A stretch of 64,000 bases of DNA from Methylobacterium soli (GTDB lineage Bacteria > Pseudomonadota > Alphaproteobacteria > Rhizobiales > Beijerinckiaceae): contig NZ_VZZK01000017.1 in the NCBI RefSeq assembly GCF_008806385.1, positions 56,962 through 120,961 of the forward strand, in the 5' to 3' direction. The notes under the pieces were generated by a model. It ran no database searches. It saw nothing but the letters and a program-made list of their open reading frames with translations, and was not told where the DNA came from. Positions 1 through 7,614 of this stretch are shown here, in pieces (the stretch's first letter is position 1; every line of letters starts with the position of its first letter). Both the position numbers and the translations under genes were made by a program.

Positions 1-252
1 GAGCTGGAGATGGGCTACGACGTGCCGCTCTGGTTCCAGCTCGGCTTCTGGCCGCTCGCCACCCTCGGGCTGGCGCTCGGGCTGCTGCAACCCGTGAAGG
101 GCGCCGTCGTCGGCCTGCAATACGCCCTTGGCATGCACGGCTTCGCCACGCTACCGAGCGGCGGACCCGCAGCCCCGCGGGGCGAGGAGCCGCGCCTTGG
201 ATCAACCGACGAGCGAGCCGCCGACACCCGCCACGGCCTCGGCCCCGCCTGA
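1..252 (+). CDS. DUF983 family membrane protein, C-terminal part
   Basis: The gene runs in from the left edge, so its start is missing; the frame is open from base 1 and ends with TGA at 250-252. The visible 83 residues contain a hydrophobic stretch (residues about 8-30, with FWPLATLGLALGLLQPVKGA) and the ending LQPVKG...GLQ.ALGMHGF that I associate with the C-terminus of DUF983 inner-membrane proteins, whose function is unknown. The last 35 or so residues are polar and Pro/Gly-rich, a tail of uncertain value. The downstream NUDIX gene starts inside this gene, so the two are probably translationally linked. The family call rests on the tail alone. Confidence 0.7.
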   Translation, partial: ELEMGYDVPLWFQLGFWPLATLGLALGLLQPVKGAVVGLQYALGMHGFATLPSGGPAAPRGEEPRLGSTDERAADTRHGLGPA

Positions 253-946
253 GGCGGCGCGGAAGGCCACCCTGCGCCCGCGCGACGCCGCGACCCTGAT
301 CCTGATCGACCGGCGCGGGCGCGCCCCGAAGGTCCTGATGGGCCGGCGCAACCCCGGCCTCGTCTTCATGCCGGGCAAGTTCGTGTTCCCGGGCGGCCGC
401 ATCGAGCTCGGCGACCGGCATATGCCGGTGGCCGGGACCCTGCCGGACTACGCCGAGGCGGCGCTGATCCGCCAGGTGAGCCGGCCGCCCCATTATCTCG
501 GCCGGGCCCTCGCGCTCGCGGCCATCCGGGAGACCCAGGAGGAGGCCGGCCTTCTCCTCGGCACCCGGGACTACGGCCCGCCCGCGCGCGTGCCGCGGGG
601 CTGGGAGGCGTTTCAGGCGCACGGCGTCCTGCCGGACCTCGAGGCCCTGCACCTCGTCGCCCGCGCCATCACGCCGCCGGGTCGCGCGCGCCGCTTCGAC
701 ACCCGCTTCTTCGTCGCCGACCGGCGCGCGGTGGCGGCTGAGGAGCCGGGCCGCGTCGGCGCGGAGAGCGAGCTCGTCGAGCTCGCCTGGTTCTCCCTCG
801 CGCAGGCGCGCAAGCTCGACCTGCCGGGCATCACCCGGGCGATCCTCGACGAGTTGGAGACGCAGATCGGGGTGGATTTCGCGCCCCACCGGCCGATCCC
901 CTATCACTTCATGCGGCACGGGGAGCGCCGGCGCACGTTCCTCTGA
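197..946 (+). CDS. NUDIX hydrolase
   Basis: Predicted cytoplasmic NUDIX-family pyrophosphohydrolase, which cleaves a nucleoside diphosphate linked to another moiety; the substrate is unknown. The NUDIX signature appears as RETQEEAG near residues 111-118, preceded by FPGG at about 64-67, with the usual 20-residue glycine-rich spacing. I chose the TTG at 197 because GAGGAG lies 8 bases upstream; an ATG at 128 in the same frame would add 23 residues and overlap the DUF983 gene more deeply. With the TTG the overlap with the DUF983 gene is 56 bases. The C-terminal half (EL.WF.L..A) resembles the longer NUDIX proteins of alphaproteobacteria. The family call is firm, the start is not. Confidence 0.9.
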   Translation: MDQPTSEPPTPATASAPPEAARKATLRPRDAATLILIDRRGRAPKVLMGRRNPGLVFMPGKFVFPGGRIELGDRHMPVAGTLPDYAEAALIRQVSRPPHYLGRALALAAIRETQEEAGLLLGTRDYGPPARVPRGWEAFQAHGVLPDLEALHLVARAITPPGRARRFDTRFFVADRRAVAAEEPGRVGAESELVELAWFSLAQARKLDLPGITRAILDELETQIGVDFAPHRPIPYHFMRHGERRRTFL

Positions 947-1026
947 GACGCCGACCCGCGAGACCCATCCGACACGAGCGAGCGACCGCGCCGACCGCCG
1001 CGGCGTCCCGCTCCCACCTGTGGCCC

Positions 1027-2217
1027 ATGCTCGACACGACGCCCGACCTCGATCCCGCCCGCAATCCCGCCTCGGACCGCGCCCGCATCGCCGCCATCAC
1101 GGCGGCGATCACCTGCGTGGCGGTCGTGGGCATCGGCCTCAGCCTGTCGATCCCGCTCCTGTCGATCGAGATGGCCCGGATGGGCGCGTCGAGCACGCTG
1201 ATCGGCGTCAACACCGCCGTCTCGGGGCTCGCCAGCATCCTCACGGTGCCCTTCGTGCCCCGGCTCGCCGCCCGCGTCGGCGTGGTCCGGCTCCTCCTCC
1301 TCGCCATCGGCCTGGGGGCGGCCTGCCTCGTGGCCTTCCCGCTCCTGCCCACGATCGGCTGGTGGTTCGTTCTGCGCTTCGTCTTCTCGGCGGCCCTGGG
1401 GGCGCTGTTCGTCCTGTCCGAGTTCTGGATCAACGAGGCGGCGCCCCCCGCCCGGCGCGGCCTCGTGATGGGGGTCTACGCCACGATCCTGGCGCTCGGC
1501 TTCGCGGTCGGCCCGACGCTCCTCGCCCTCCTCGGAACGCAAGGGTTCGCCCCCTATCTGGCCGGCGCCGCCCTGTTCCTCGCCGGCATGCTGCCGATGG
1601 TGCTGGCGCGCGGCCTCTCCCCGGCGATCGGGCGGGGCCCGAGCCGGCGCTTCGCCACCTACCTGCGGGTCGCGCCCGCCGCGACGCTGGCGGCCCTCAC
1701 CTACGGCGCGGTCGAGACCGGGGGCTTCGCGATCCTGCCCCTCTACGGGCTGCGCCTCGGCTACGACGCCGAGAGCGCGGCCGGGCTCGTCAGCGCGCTG
1801 GCCCTCGGCAACGTGCTGTTCCAGATCCCCTTCGGCTGGCTCGCGGACCGGATGGACCGGCGCGTCGTGCTCCTGATCGCGGCGGCCGGGGGTGCCCTCG
1901 GGGCGGCCCTGATCCCGGCGGCCTCGGGTTCCCTCCCCCTCCTCGTCGGGCTGCTCTTCGCCTGGGGCGGCATCGCCGGCACCCTCTACACGGTGGGGCT
2001 CGCCCATCTCGGATCGAGCGTGCGGGGCGCCGACCTCGCGGGCGCCAACGCCGCCTTCGTGGTGCTCTACAATGTCGGGTTGATGCTCGGGCCCCCGATC
2101 ATCGGCGGCGGCATGGACCTGATGCCGCCCCAGGGCTTCGCCTGGACCCTGAGCGGCCTGTTCCTGGCCTACGGGGCGGTGGTGCTGTGGCGCCTGCGGG
2201 CGCCGGCGCGGCCTTGA
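1027..2217 (+). CDS. MFS transporter
   Basis: A 396-residue integral membrane protein with about twelve hydrophobic segments and the major facilitator inter-helix motif ADRMDRR near residue 275. Its length is normal for the superfamily. The layout (short polar N-terminus, then ITAAITCVAVVGIGL) is like YcaD-type MFS permeases, proton-driven transporters or exporters with unknown substrates. The gene stands alone, 80 bases after the NUDIX gene and followed by its own hairpin terminator at 2256-2278. A long frame on the opposite strand over the same region is only a high-GC shadow. Substrate cannot be inferred. Confidence 0.88.
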   Translation: MLDTTPDLDPARNPASDRARIAAITAAITCVAVVGIGLSLSIPLLSIEMARMGASSTLIGVNTAVSGLASILTVPFVPRLAARVGVVRLLLLAIGLGAACLVAFPLLPTIGWWFVLRFVFSAALGALFVLSEFWINEAAPPARRGLVMGVYATILALGFAVGPTLLALLGTQGFAPYLAGAALFLAGMLPMVLARGLSPAIGRGPSRRFATYLRVAPAATLAALTYGAVETGGFAILPLYGLRLGYDAESAAGLVSALALGNVLFQIPFGWLADRMDRRVVLLIAAAGGALGAALIPAASGSLPLLVGLLFAWGGIAGTLYTVGLAHLGSSVRGADLAGANAAFVVLYNVGLMLGPPIIGGGMDLMPPQGFAWTLSGLFLAYGAVVLWRLRAPARP

Positions 2218-2255
2218 CGAAGCGGTTCGGATCGGGCATTGAGCCGCCCGTATTC

Positions 2256-2278
2256 GGCCGGGCCCTCCCGGCCCTTTT
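2256..2278 (+). terminator. Rho-independent terminator after the MFS gene
   Basis: A 7-bp perfect stem GGCCGGG/CCCGGCC with a 4-base loop is followed by C and four T. It lies 39 bases past the MFS stop and ahead of the rpmG promoter region, so it probably separates the two transcripts. Confidence 0.6.
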
Positions 2279-2326
2279 GCGTTTCGCTCTCATGCGGAAT
2301 GCCGCACAGTTCAGGAGCGCCGCGCC

Positions 2327-2494
2327 ATGGCCAAGGCCGTCACCGTCAAGATCAAGCTCGTCTCCACCGCCGACACCGGCTACTTCTACGTCACGAAGAA
2401 GAACTCGCGCACGCAGACCGAGAAGCTCTCGATGAAGAAGTACGACCCCGTCGTGCGCAAGCACGTCGAGTTCAAGGAATCCAAGATCAAGTAA
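2327..2494 (+). CDS. rpmG: 50S ribosomal protein L33
   Basis: A 55-residue basic protein that matches bacterial L33, a component of the large ribosomal subunit. Recognisable blocks are MAKAVTVKIKLVST at the start, then GYFYVTKKN, KLSMKKYDPVVRKHV and FKESKIK at the end. This is the alphaproteobacterial type without the zinc-binding cysteine pairs found in some L33 proteins. The ATG at 2327 is preceded by AGGAG at 2313-2317. A strong hairpin terminator follows 27 bases after the stop, and the gene appears monocistronic. Confidence 0.97.
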   Translation: MAKAVTVKIKLVSTADTGYFYVTKKNSRTQTEKLSMKKYDPVVRKHVEFKESKIK

Positions 2495-2521
2495 CCGGCC
2501 TCCGGTTCACGACCGCGCACG

Positions 2522-2552
2522 AAAAAGCCGCCCCCGCCCGGGGCGGCTTTTT
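2522..2552. terminator. Bidirectional terminator between rpmG and the convergent gene
   Basis: A perfect 13-bp stem (2522-2534 with 2540-2552) with a 5-base loop. It starts with five A and ends with five T, so it can terminate rpmG on the plus strand and the small gene ending at 2650 on the minus strand. Confidence 0.9.
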
Positions 2553-2649
2553 CGTGTCCGGGCGGACGCGTCCCGACCCATCGGCCCGATGTCAGCCCCG
2601 CAGCGCCCCAGGGCCCGCAGGGCCTTGCGTGTCTGCTGGACTTGCCGGC

Positions 2650-2904
2650 TCAGCCGCCCTGGAGGCTCTCGGCAAAATCGTCCGGCACCTCGCCGAACTG
2701 GTCCAGGATGGTGGCGCTCTCCAGTTCGCCGGTCTCGTCGTCGGCCACGATCCGGAGCGCGGCGGTGCCGGGCATCCGGGCCGCCATCGCCTCCGCCTTC
2801 TTGCGGGCGCCGCTCTCGGTCGGCGCCAGTTCCCGGTCGCCCGGAACCAGGCGCTTCCGTTTGACCACGAAGGTCTGCACCAGGAAGGTCGTCCGCATCG
2901 CCAT
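2650..2904 (-). CDS. Conserved hypothetical protein, 84 aa, paralogue of the gene at 53839
   Basis: No domain was recognised. The protein is soluble and charged, with a central LAPTESGARKKAEAMAARMP segment followed by TAALRIVADDETGELESATIL and FGEVPDDFAESL. The start could be the ATG at 2904 or the one two codons later at 2898. A gene at 53839-54090 encodes a protein aligned over its whole length with very similar blocks (LVQT..., KRKRL, PTESGA, RTAALRIV.DDETGELESATIL.QFGEVPEDFA). That similarity of two separate copies is good evidence that this is a real protein family. It converges on rpmG. Confidence 0.8.
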   Translation of the reverse strand: MAMRTTFLVQTFVVKRKRLVPGDRELAPTESGARKKAEAMAARMPGTAALRIVADDETGELESATILDQFGEVPDDFAESLQGG

Positions 2905-3059
2905 GGTGGCGCCCCGTGCCTCTCGTTGTGCCGATGATCCCGACCACCCTCGGCCGCGATCGGACGGCCGAACCGCCGCGCCTCTATAGGACCCACGGCC
3001 CCGAGGATCGAGACAGGATTGCGCCGGAGGAGGCCGACGGGCTCATGGGCGTTCCGGCC

Positions 3060-3290
3060 TCAAGGAGCGCGGAAGGCCGGCCGGTCCGGCATCAGGCTGG
3101 CGGCCCGCACGGTGCGGCGCACCGCCCGGATCGCCTCCGTGGTGCGCGGCGGGGCGCCCGCCGACAAGGCCTCGGTCTCGAGATCGGTGAGTTGATCGAT
3201 GAGCCGCCCCTGCTCGGGCAGCCCCGGCTCCGCCGGGATGCGGGCCACCAGGGTGATCAGCCTGCGCAGGATCGGGCAGACGCCCGGCAT
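3060..3290 (-). CDS. Small hypothetical protein, 76 aa
   Basis: An open frame with an ATG at 3290 and plausible composition: LRRLITLVARIP, then GRLIDQLTDLETEAL, then TTEAIRAVRRTVRAASL. It could be a short helical regulator-sized protein, but no family was recognised. No convincing ribosome binding site is seen upstream. The frame is open further upstream without looking like protein. Treat as possible. Confidence 0.4.
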   Translation of the reverse strand: MPGVCPILRRLITLVARIPAEPGLPEQGRLIDQLTDLETEALSAGAPPRTTEAIRAVRRTVRAASLMPDRPAFRAP

Positions 3291-3782
3291 TCGAGAACTC
3301 GGCACGGGGGACTCCAGGGACGCGGGGCGAGGTACGCAGAGCGGGGTGCACGGGACCGACCGGCGGACCGCGACCACCGGGGTCAACGCCGGCCGCGCCA
3401 CGATGGTCCCGCGCGGCGGCCAAGTGAGGCACGCATGAGTGCGTGCGCGCGACGTGCGGGTTGCGGCCCGGGTCGCCCGCGCGGCGGAAGCCGGAGGGCT
3501 GGCGGCCCGGCCAAGTCGACCGCGGCCAGCCCCGAGATTCCGGAAAACAACGCTCAAATTCAGCGGAATTCGAGCGGTTTTTCCGCGCTTTTCGATCCGC
3601 TGTTGTAAATATCGTCTCGATGGCGTAGAAAGCAGCCATCGATCTTTGGCCAGATATCCGGCCGTTTCGCCTGAACAGGGCGCGCGCTCAGCATTTCTCC
3701 CACATTTCGAACATCCGTGAACGAGCGCGTGCTCAGCGTGCGCTCGTCCGATCCTATTGCCTACGAAGATACGGACATCTCC
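3291..3782 (+). other. Long untranslated region upstream of the cold-shock gene
   Basis: No convincing gene in about 490 bases. The right half is less GC-rich than its surroundings (runs such as GAAAACAACGCTCAAATTC near 3541) and leads into the cold-shock gene. Cold-shock genes commonly carry long structured leaders, so the promoter and leader probably lie here; the frame is also open upstream of the chosen start to an ATG at 3717. Confidence 0.5.
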
Positions 3783-3992
3783 ATGAGCACCGGCACTGTA
3801 AAGTGGTTCAACGGAACCAAGGGCTTCGGCTTCATCCAGCCCGACGATGGCAGCAAGGATGTGTTCGTGCACATCTCGGCCGTCGAGCGCGCTGGCATGC
3901 GCGAGCTGACCGAGGGCCAGAAGGTCTCCTACGAGATGGAGACGGACCGTCGCACGGGTAAGCAGTCGGCCGGGAACCTGCAGGCCGCCTGA
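3783..3992 (+). CDS. Cold-shock protein (CspA family)
   Basis: A 69-residue single cold-shock domain, the normal length for the family. The RNA-binding motifs are both present: RNP1 as KGFGFIQP (residues about 14-21) and RNP2 as DVFVHIS (about 28-34), with TVKWFN at the start. It binds single-stranded nucleic acid and acts as an RNA chaperone. The ATG at 3783 gives the canonical N-terminus MSTGTVKWF; an in-frame ATG at 3717 would add 22 atypical residues. No strong Shine-Dalgarno sequence is visible. A hairpin terminator follows 27 bases after the stop, before the DUF6481 gene. Confidence 0.96.
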   Translation: MSTGTVKWFNGTKGFGFIQPDDGSKDVFVHISAVERAGMRELTEGQKVSYEMETDRRTGKQSAGNLQAA

Positions 3993-4018
3993 GGCTTGCT
4001 TTCTGCCGGACAAGCATC

Positions 4019-4054
4019 GAAGCCGTTCCTCCCGGAACGGCTTCATCTGTTTTT
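4019..4054 (+). terminator. Rho-independent terminator after the cold-shock gene
   Basis: A perfect 11-bp stem GAAGCCGTTCC/GGAACGGCTTC (4019-4029 with 4034-4044) with loop TCCC, followed a few bases later by a run of five T. Read-through could feed the DUF6481 gene that begins 44 bases on, making this an attenuator-like point between the two genes. Confidence 0.85.
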
Positions 4055-4097
4055 CGACATCGGCGCGAATCGCGCGTCGTGTGAACAAGGATTCTGC

Positions 4098-4460
4098 GTG
4101 AGCCAATTCAAAGAAAACCAGCTTTCTGATCGGCTTGAGACCGCCGCCAAGGCGCGCGAGGCCCTGCTCGCCCGCTTCCGGGCGCGCCCCTCGGCCGACG
4201 ATCCGGTCATCCTCGCCCGACAGGCCGCGCGCCGCGCCGTCATCGAGGCGCGTGAGGTCCGGGCCAGAGAGCGGGAGAAGCTTCGGGTCGCCGAAGAGGC
4301 GCGCCTGAAGGCGGAAGCCAAGGCCGCGATCGAGCGCGAAGAGGCCGAGATCGCCCGCATCGCCGCCGAGAAGGTGGAGCGTCAGGCCGCCCTCGCGGCC
4401 GAGCAGAAGGCCGCCCGCGATGCCCGCTTCGCGGCCCGCAAGGCGCGCGCGCGCCGCTAA
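4098..4460 (+). CDS. DUF6481 family protein
   Basis: A 120-residue, highly charged, Ala/Arg/Glu-rich protein predicted to be almost entirely alpha-helical or coiled-coil (residues about 45-120). The N-terminus FKENQLSDRLETAAKAREALL and the following FRARPSADDP match what I know of DUF6481, a family of unknown function found in alphaproteobacteria. I chose the GTG at 4098 because it gives that conserved N-terminus and has AAGG 7-8 bases upstream; the frame extends to an ATG at 3996 that overlaps the terminator. Its position right behind a cold-shock gene suggests shared regulation. Confidence 0.85.
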   Translation: MSQFKENQLSDRLETAAKAREALLARFRARPSADDPVILARQAARRAVIEAREVRAREREKLRVAEEARLKAEAKAAIEREEAEIARIAAEKVERQAALAAEQKAARDARFAARKARARR

Positions 4461-4597
4461 GGCCCCTCGCGTCGGCGGCCGGGCCTGCCCGGCGCCGAGA
4501 GCCCCCCAAGATCGGAACCGCCTCCGTCCCGACGGCGACGGCTCCTGGCCCGCTGACGGCGCGCCGACCACCGGCCCGCGGCCAGGAAGGACACGAC

Positions 4598-4795
4598 ATG
4601 TCTCACAAGTTCAAGATCGGCCAGCAGGTGCGCCAATCCAGGATCGGCTACGCCGACAGCAAGGCCCCGGCCGAGAGCGTCTTCGAGGTCGTCCGGCTGA
4701 TGCCCGAGGACCAGACCGGCGAACCCTTCTACCGGATCAAGTCCGCCACCGGCGAGCGCGCCGTGCGCGAGGGCGAGATCACCCCGGTCTCCTAA
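4598..4795 (+). CDS. Small conserved hypothetical protein, 65 aa
   Basis: A compact soluble protein beginning MSHKFKIGQQVRQ and containing VFEVVRLMPED, FYRIKSATGERAVREGEI. The pattern of alternating beta strands (GQ.V, FEVVRL, YRIKS, ERAVREGEI) suggests a small beta-barrel of the SH3-like or Tudor-like type; this is inference from the pattern. A purine-rich AGGAAGGA lies about 8 bases before the ATG. It stands alone, convergent with the MFS gene that follows. Confidence 0.78.
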   Translation: MSHKFKIGQQVRQSRIGYADSKAPAESVFEVVRLMPEDQTGEPFYRIKSATGERAVREGEITPVS

Positions 4796-4823
4796 GGCGT
4801 CGCCGCGGCGTCGTCCGGGCGCG

Positions 4824-5999
4824 TCAGCGCGCCTGCCAGAGAAGGCCGACGAGACCGACATTGACGAAGGCGAGGGCGACGAGGAGGCCGAACAGGGCGT
4901 CCGGCCCGCCCTGCGCCAGCACGACGGCGCCGAGCGTCGGCGCGAGCGCCTGCGCCACCAGCCCCGGCCGGGCGAGGCGCCCGACGAGGGGCGCGTAGCG
5001 GGCCGGGCCGAACAAGGCGAGCGGCACCGTGCCCCGGGCGATGGAGTAGATGCCGTTCCCGGCCCCGTAGAGCACCAGCGCCAGGGCGACGGCGGGCAGG
5101 CCCGCCGCCAGCATGCCGAGGCCCAGGGCCACGAGGCAGATGGCGGCCGTCAGCGTCCAAAGGGGGTGGTGCCGGCCACGCCCCGCCATCTCGACCACCC
5201 GGGCCGCCACCTGCGCCGGGCCGATCAGGGCCCCGAAGGAGACCGCCGCCGCGAGCGCGACGCCGCGGGCCTGAAGCAGGGTCAGGAGATGAACCGAGAG
5301 CAGGGTCATCACGGTGCCGCCGAGCGTCAGGACCCCGGCGAAGAGCCGGAAGGCGTGCCGCTCGGCCGGTGTCAGGACCGGGGCGGCCTCGGCGACATTC
5401 CCCGGCTGGACCGGGAGGCGCGGCGCGGCGGGCACGACCAGGAGGATGAGCGGCAGCGACACGGCGAGCTGCAGCCCCGCATAGGCGAAGCAGGTGCCCC
5501 GCCAGCCGACATGCTGGATCAGGAAGGCCGAGAGCGGCCAGCTCACCGTGCTGGCGAAGCCGCCCCACAGGGTCAGGCTGGTGACGGCCGGGCGCGCCTC
5601 CGCGCCGTAGAGCCGCCCGAGAGTGGCGAAGGCAGGGTCGTACAGGCCCGTGCCCATGCCGAGGCCGAGGAGCAGCCAGGCTCCCACGAAGACCGGCAGG
5701 GCCGGGGCGAGGCCGAGAAGCGCGAGGCCCGCCGCCATGATGGCGGCCGAGAAGGCCAGGACCGGGCGCCCGCCCCGATGCCCGATCCAGGCCCCGACAC
5801 GGGGCGAGATCAGCCCGGCGACGAGCAGGCCGAGGGAGAGGCCGCCGATGATCCAGACCATCGGCCAGCCCGTCTCCGCCGCGATCGGCCCGGCGAGCAC
5901 GGAGAGCAGATAGAAGGACGAGCCCCAGGACAGGATCTCGAACACCCCGAGGGCGCTGATGACCGCAAGGCGCGGGCGGCCGCAGGATTCGGAGTTCAT
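4824..5999 (-). CDS. MFS transporter
   Basis: A 391-residue membrane protein with about twelve hydrophobic helices. The first-half loop contains RVGAWIGHRGGRP, the MFS signature between helices 2 and 3. The region GLGMGTGLYDPAFATLGRLYG resembles the helix 4-5 region of oxalate/formate or monocarboxylate-type MFS members. The ATG at 5999 gives MNSESCGRP; upstream in-frame sequence is polar and unlike a transporter N-terminus. Its 3' end converges on the small gene at 4598. The transported substrate is unknown. Confidence 0.88.
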   Translation of the reverse strand: MNSESCGRPRLAVISALGVFEILSWGSSFYLLSVLAGPIAAETGWPMVWIIGGLSLGLLVAGLISPRVGAWIGHRGGRPVLAFSAAIMAAGLALLGLAPALPVFVGAWLLLGLGMGTGLYDPAFATLGRLYGAEARPAVTSLTLWGGFASTVSWPLSAFLIQHVGWRGTCFAYAGLQLAVSLPLILLVVPAAPRLPVQPGNVAEAAPVLTPAERHAFRLFAGVLTLGGTVMTLLSVHLLTLLQARGVALAAAVSFGALIGPAQVAARVVEMAGRGRHHPLWTLTAAICLVALGLGMLAAGLPAVALALVLYGAGNGIYSIARGTVPLALFGPARYAPLVGRLARPGLVAQALAPTLGAVVLAQGGPDALFGLLVALAFVNVGLVGLLWQAR

Positions 6000-6175
6000 G
6001 GTGTTTCGGGTTCCTGAGCCGGCGAACCATCGCTGCGGGCCGCAAGCCTTAGCGCGGACCGGCCCCGCTTCCCATCCGGCCCGATCCGGAACCCGATCCG
6101 CCGCCCGGCCGTTTGCGGGTCTTCGCCGCCCGGTGAAGGCCGGGCGTGCCGAGAGACCACGGGAGGGACGCGATC

Positions 6176-6421
6176 GTGAAACACCTTGCATGGCTGATGG
6201 GCGCGGGCTTCGGCGCCGCCACTCTGCTGGCGCTGCCCGCCCAGGCCTATGAGTGGGGCGGCGGCTCCTGCGTCGGCCGCGGCTGCGTCCGCGCCATTCA
6301 GGAGGGCGAGTACCGCCCGGTCCGCGGCTACCGCGACCGGGAGCGCCCCGACATCCGGGTCATCGAGCGCCGCCGCGACCTGCGCGACGCCGAGGATTGG
6401 GACGAGGACGACGAGGATTGA
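6176..6421 (+). CDS. Small secreted protein, Cys pair and acidic tail
   Basis: An 81-residue protein with a clear signal peptide: basic start VKHLAW, a hydrophobic core and cleavage after LPAQA near residue 24. The mature part has CVGRGC, which could form a disulfide, then Arg-rich and Asp/Glu-rich segments ending DEDDED. The GTG at 6176 has GGGAGGG 9 bases upstream. No family recognised; several exported proteins with similar charged tails occur nearby (for example 7350-7601). Confidence 0.7.
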   Translation: MKHLAWLMGAGFGAATLLALPAQAYEWGGGSCVGRGCVRAIQEGEYRPVRGYRDRERPDIRVIERRRDLRDAEDWDEDDED

Positions 6422-6781
6422 GCCACCCGTGATCCTGTGATCCGCTGATCCTGCGCGTCGCAGGGGCGCCGCGTGGTGCCCGCGGGTGATCGCGAAGGGC
6501 GGGCGCGGGCCGCGAAGGAGGCCTCCGGGACCGATCGGGATCTCCGGAGCCCTTCGACGCTCCCAAGGGCGGCGCCTTCAGGGCGTCCCACCTCCGGATC
6601 GGCAGGGCCGATGCCCGGCCGTCGCATTCCCGCAACACCCAGGCCAGGCCGGCGCGCGGGCGGCGCGTGCATGTGCGCTCCGTCACCACGAAACAGGCGC
6701 GCCCGTGCCACGCAATCGTGGCGCAACGATCGGTCGCCAGAATGGCGTCGTCGCGGGCCGGGGGCCGGTGGGGAGGTTCGC
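6422..6781. other. Intergenic stretch without a supported gene
   Basis: About 360 bases of GC-rich sequence. Frames open on both strands, but none has a recognisable product or a good ribosome binding site until the short frame at 6782. Confidence 0.5.
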
Positions 6782-6874
6782 ATGGTGACGGACATGCAGT
6801 TTCGGCGGATGTGCTTCGTGGTCTTCGCCTTCGGGCTCGCGGCCGCCCCGCTCCTCAACACGCTGCTGCCCTGA
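6782..6874 (+). CDS. Possible 30-aa membrane peptide
   Basis: An ATG at 6782 preceded by GGGGAGG with about 5 bases of spacing opens a 30-codon frame with one hydrophobic helix (CFVVFAFGLAAAPLLNTLL). The composition fits a single-pass small membrane protein. No homologue is known to me and the frame stays open upstream, so this is tentative. Confidence 0.4.
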   Translation: MVTDMQFRRMCFVVFAFGLAAAPLLNTLLP

Positions 6875-6937
6875 CCCCGGGGCGCGGCGTTGCCCCGACG
6901 GCGCCGGCGGCCTTAACCTCCGCCCCGGAGGCCGAGG

Positions 6938-7270
6938 ATGACGGAGAGACCGGGCACGCGCGGACGGGGAAGCGAGGGGCTGTCCCTCCACATCCTGCCG
7001 AATGCCGGCACGATGATCGGGATCTGCACCACCCTGATCGGCCTCGTGAAGATCGCCGAGGGGCATATCGGCCCGAGCCATGTCGACGAGTATTTCGGCC
7101 TCGCGGCCTTGCTGTTCCTGGCGAGCGCCCTGACCTCCTACCTCTCCATGCGGGCTCTGACCGGCAACCGCCTCGGGGCGCAGCTCGAGCGCGCCGCCGA
7201 CCTCTGCTTCATGGCCGGGCTGATCATGCTCTCGCTGATCTCGCTGCTCTTCGCCTACGAGACGATCTGA
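6938..7270 (+). CDS. Hypothetical inner-membrane protein, 110 aa
   Basis: Three hydrophobic segments are visible (about residues 25-42, 54-72 and 90-107), with LPNAGTMIGICTTLIGLVKI in the first. The acidic/histidine loop HIGPSHVDEY lies between helices one and two. The family is unknown to me by name, but the arrangement looks like a small three-helix membrane protein common in alphaproteobacteria. GGAGG lies near 6926-6930, 7 bases before the ATG. Confidence 0.75.
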   Translation: MTERPGTRGRGSEGLSLHILPNAGTMIGICTTLIGLVKIAEGHIGPSHVDEYFGLAALLFLASALTSYLSMRALTGNRLGAQLERAADLCFMAGLIMLSLISLLFAYETI

Positions 7271-7349
7271 CGGGCTTCGAGCGTCCTGAAGCGGACGGAG
7301 ACGAACCCGGCGCGCCCGCGTTGATCTCTGTCATGCCGGAGAAGCCACC

Positions 7350-7601
7350 ATGCAGAGCAGGCTTGGAACAGGGTTCGTGCTCGCGGGATGCCTGCTGATG
7401 CTCGGCTGGTTCGGCGCCGGGCCGGCGAGCGCCCAGCGGCTGGAGATCGGGCCGGAGGGACCGAGCGTGGACCTGCGCAGCCGTCAGCAGCGCGCGATCG
7501 ACCGCGAGGATGCCCGCCGGGACCGGGAGGAGCTGCGCCGCGACCGCGATATCGACGACGATGACGACGCGGATGACGATCCGCCGCCGCGTCCGCGCTG
7601 A
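7350..7601 (+). CDS. Small secreted protein with charged low-complexity tail
   Basis: An 83-residue protein with a signal peptide (hydrophobic core LAGCLLMLGWFGAG, cleavage after ASA near residue 28). The mature part is rich in Arg and Asp, with RREELRRDRD-like repeats and a run of seven acidic residues before PPPRPR. No domain recognised. It converges on pleD, with only 13 bases between the stops. Confidence 0.65.
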   Translation: MQSRLGTGFVLAGCLLMLGWFGAGPASAQRLEIGPEGPSVDLRSRQQRAIDREDARRDREELRRDRDIDDDDDADDDPPPRPR

Positions 7602-7614
7602 GGCAGGCGGAAGT

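Noticed and set aside
904..2007. Long open frame on the minus strand opposite the MFS gene
   Set aside because: Its translation is an Arg/Glu/Gly-rich low-complexity string with no domain, and it is a typical shadow of a GC-rich membrane protein gene.
3060..4571. 503-codon minus-strand frame through the cold-shock and DUF6481 region
   Set aside because: It crosses two clear genes and two terminators; only its last 76 codons could be a gene, and these are listed separately.
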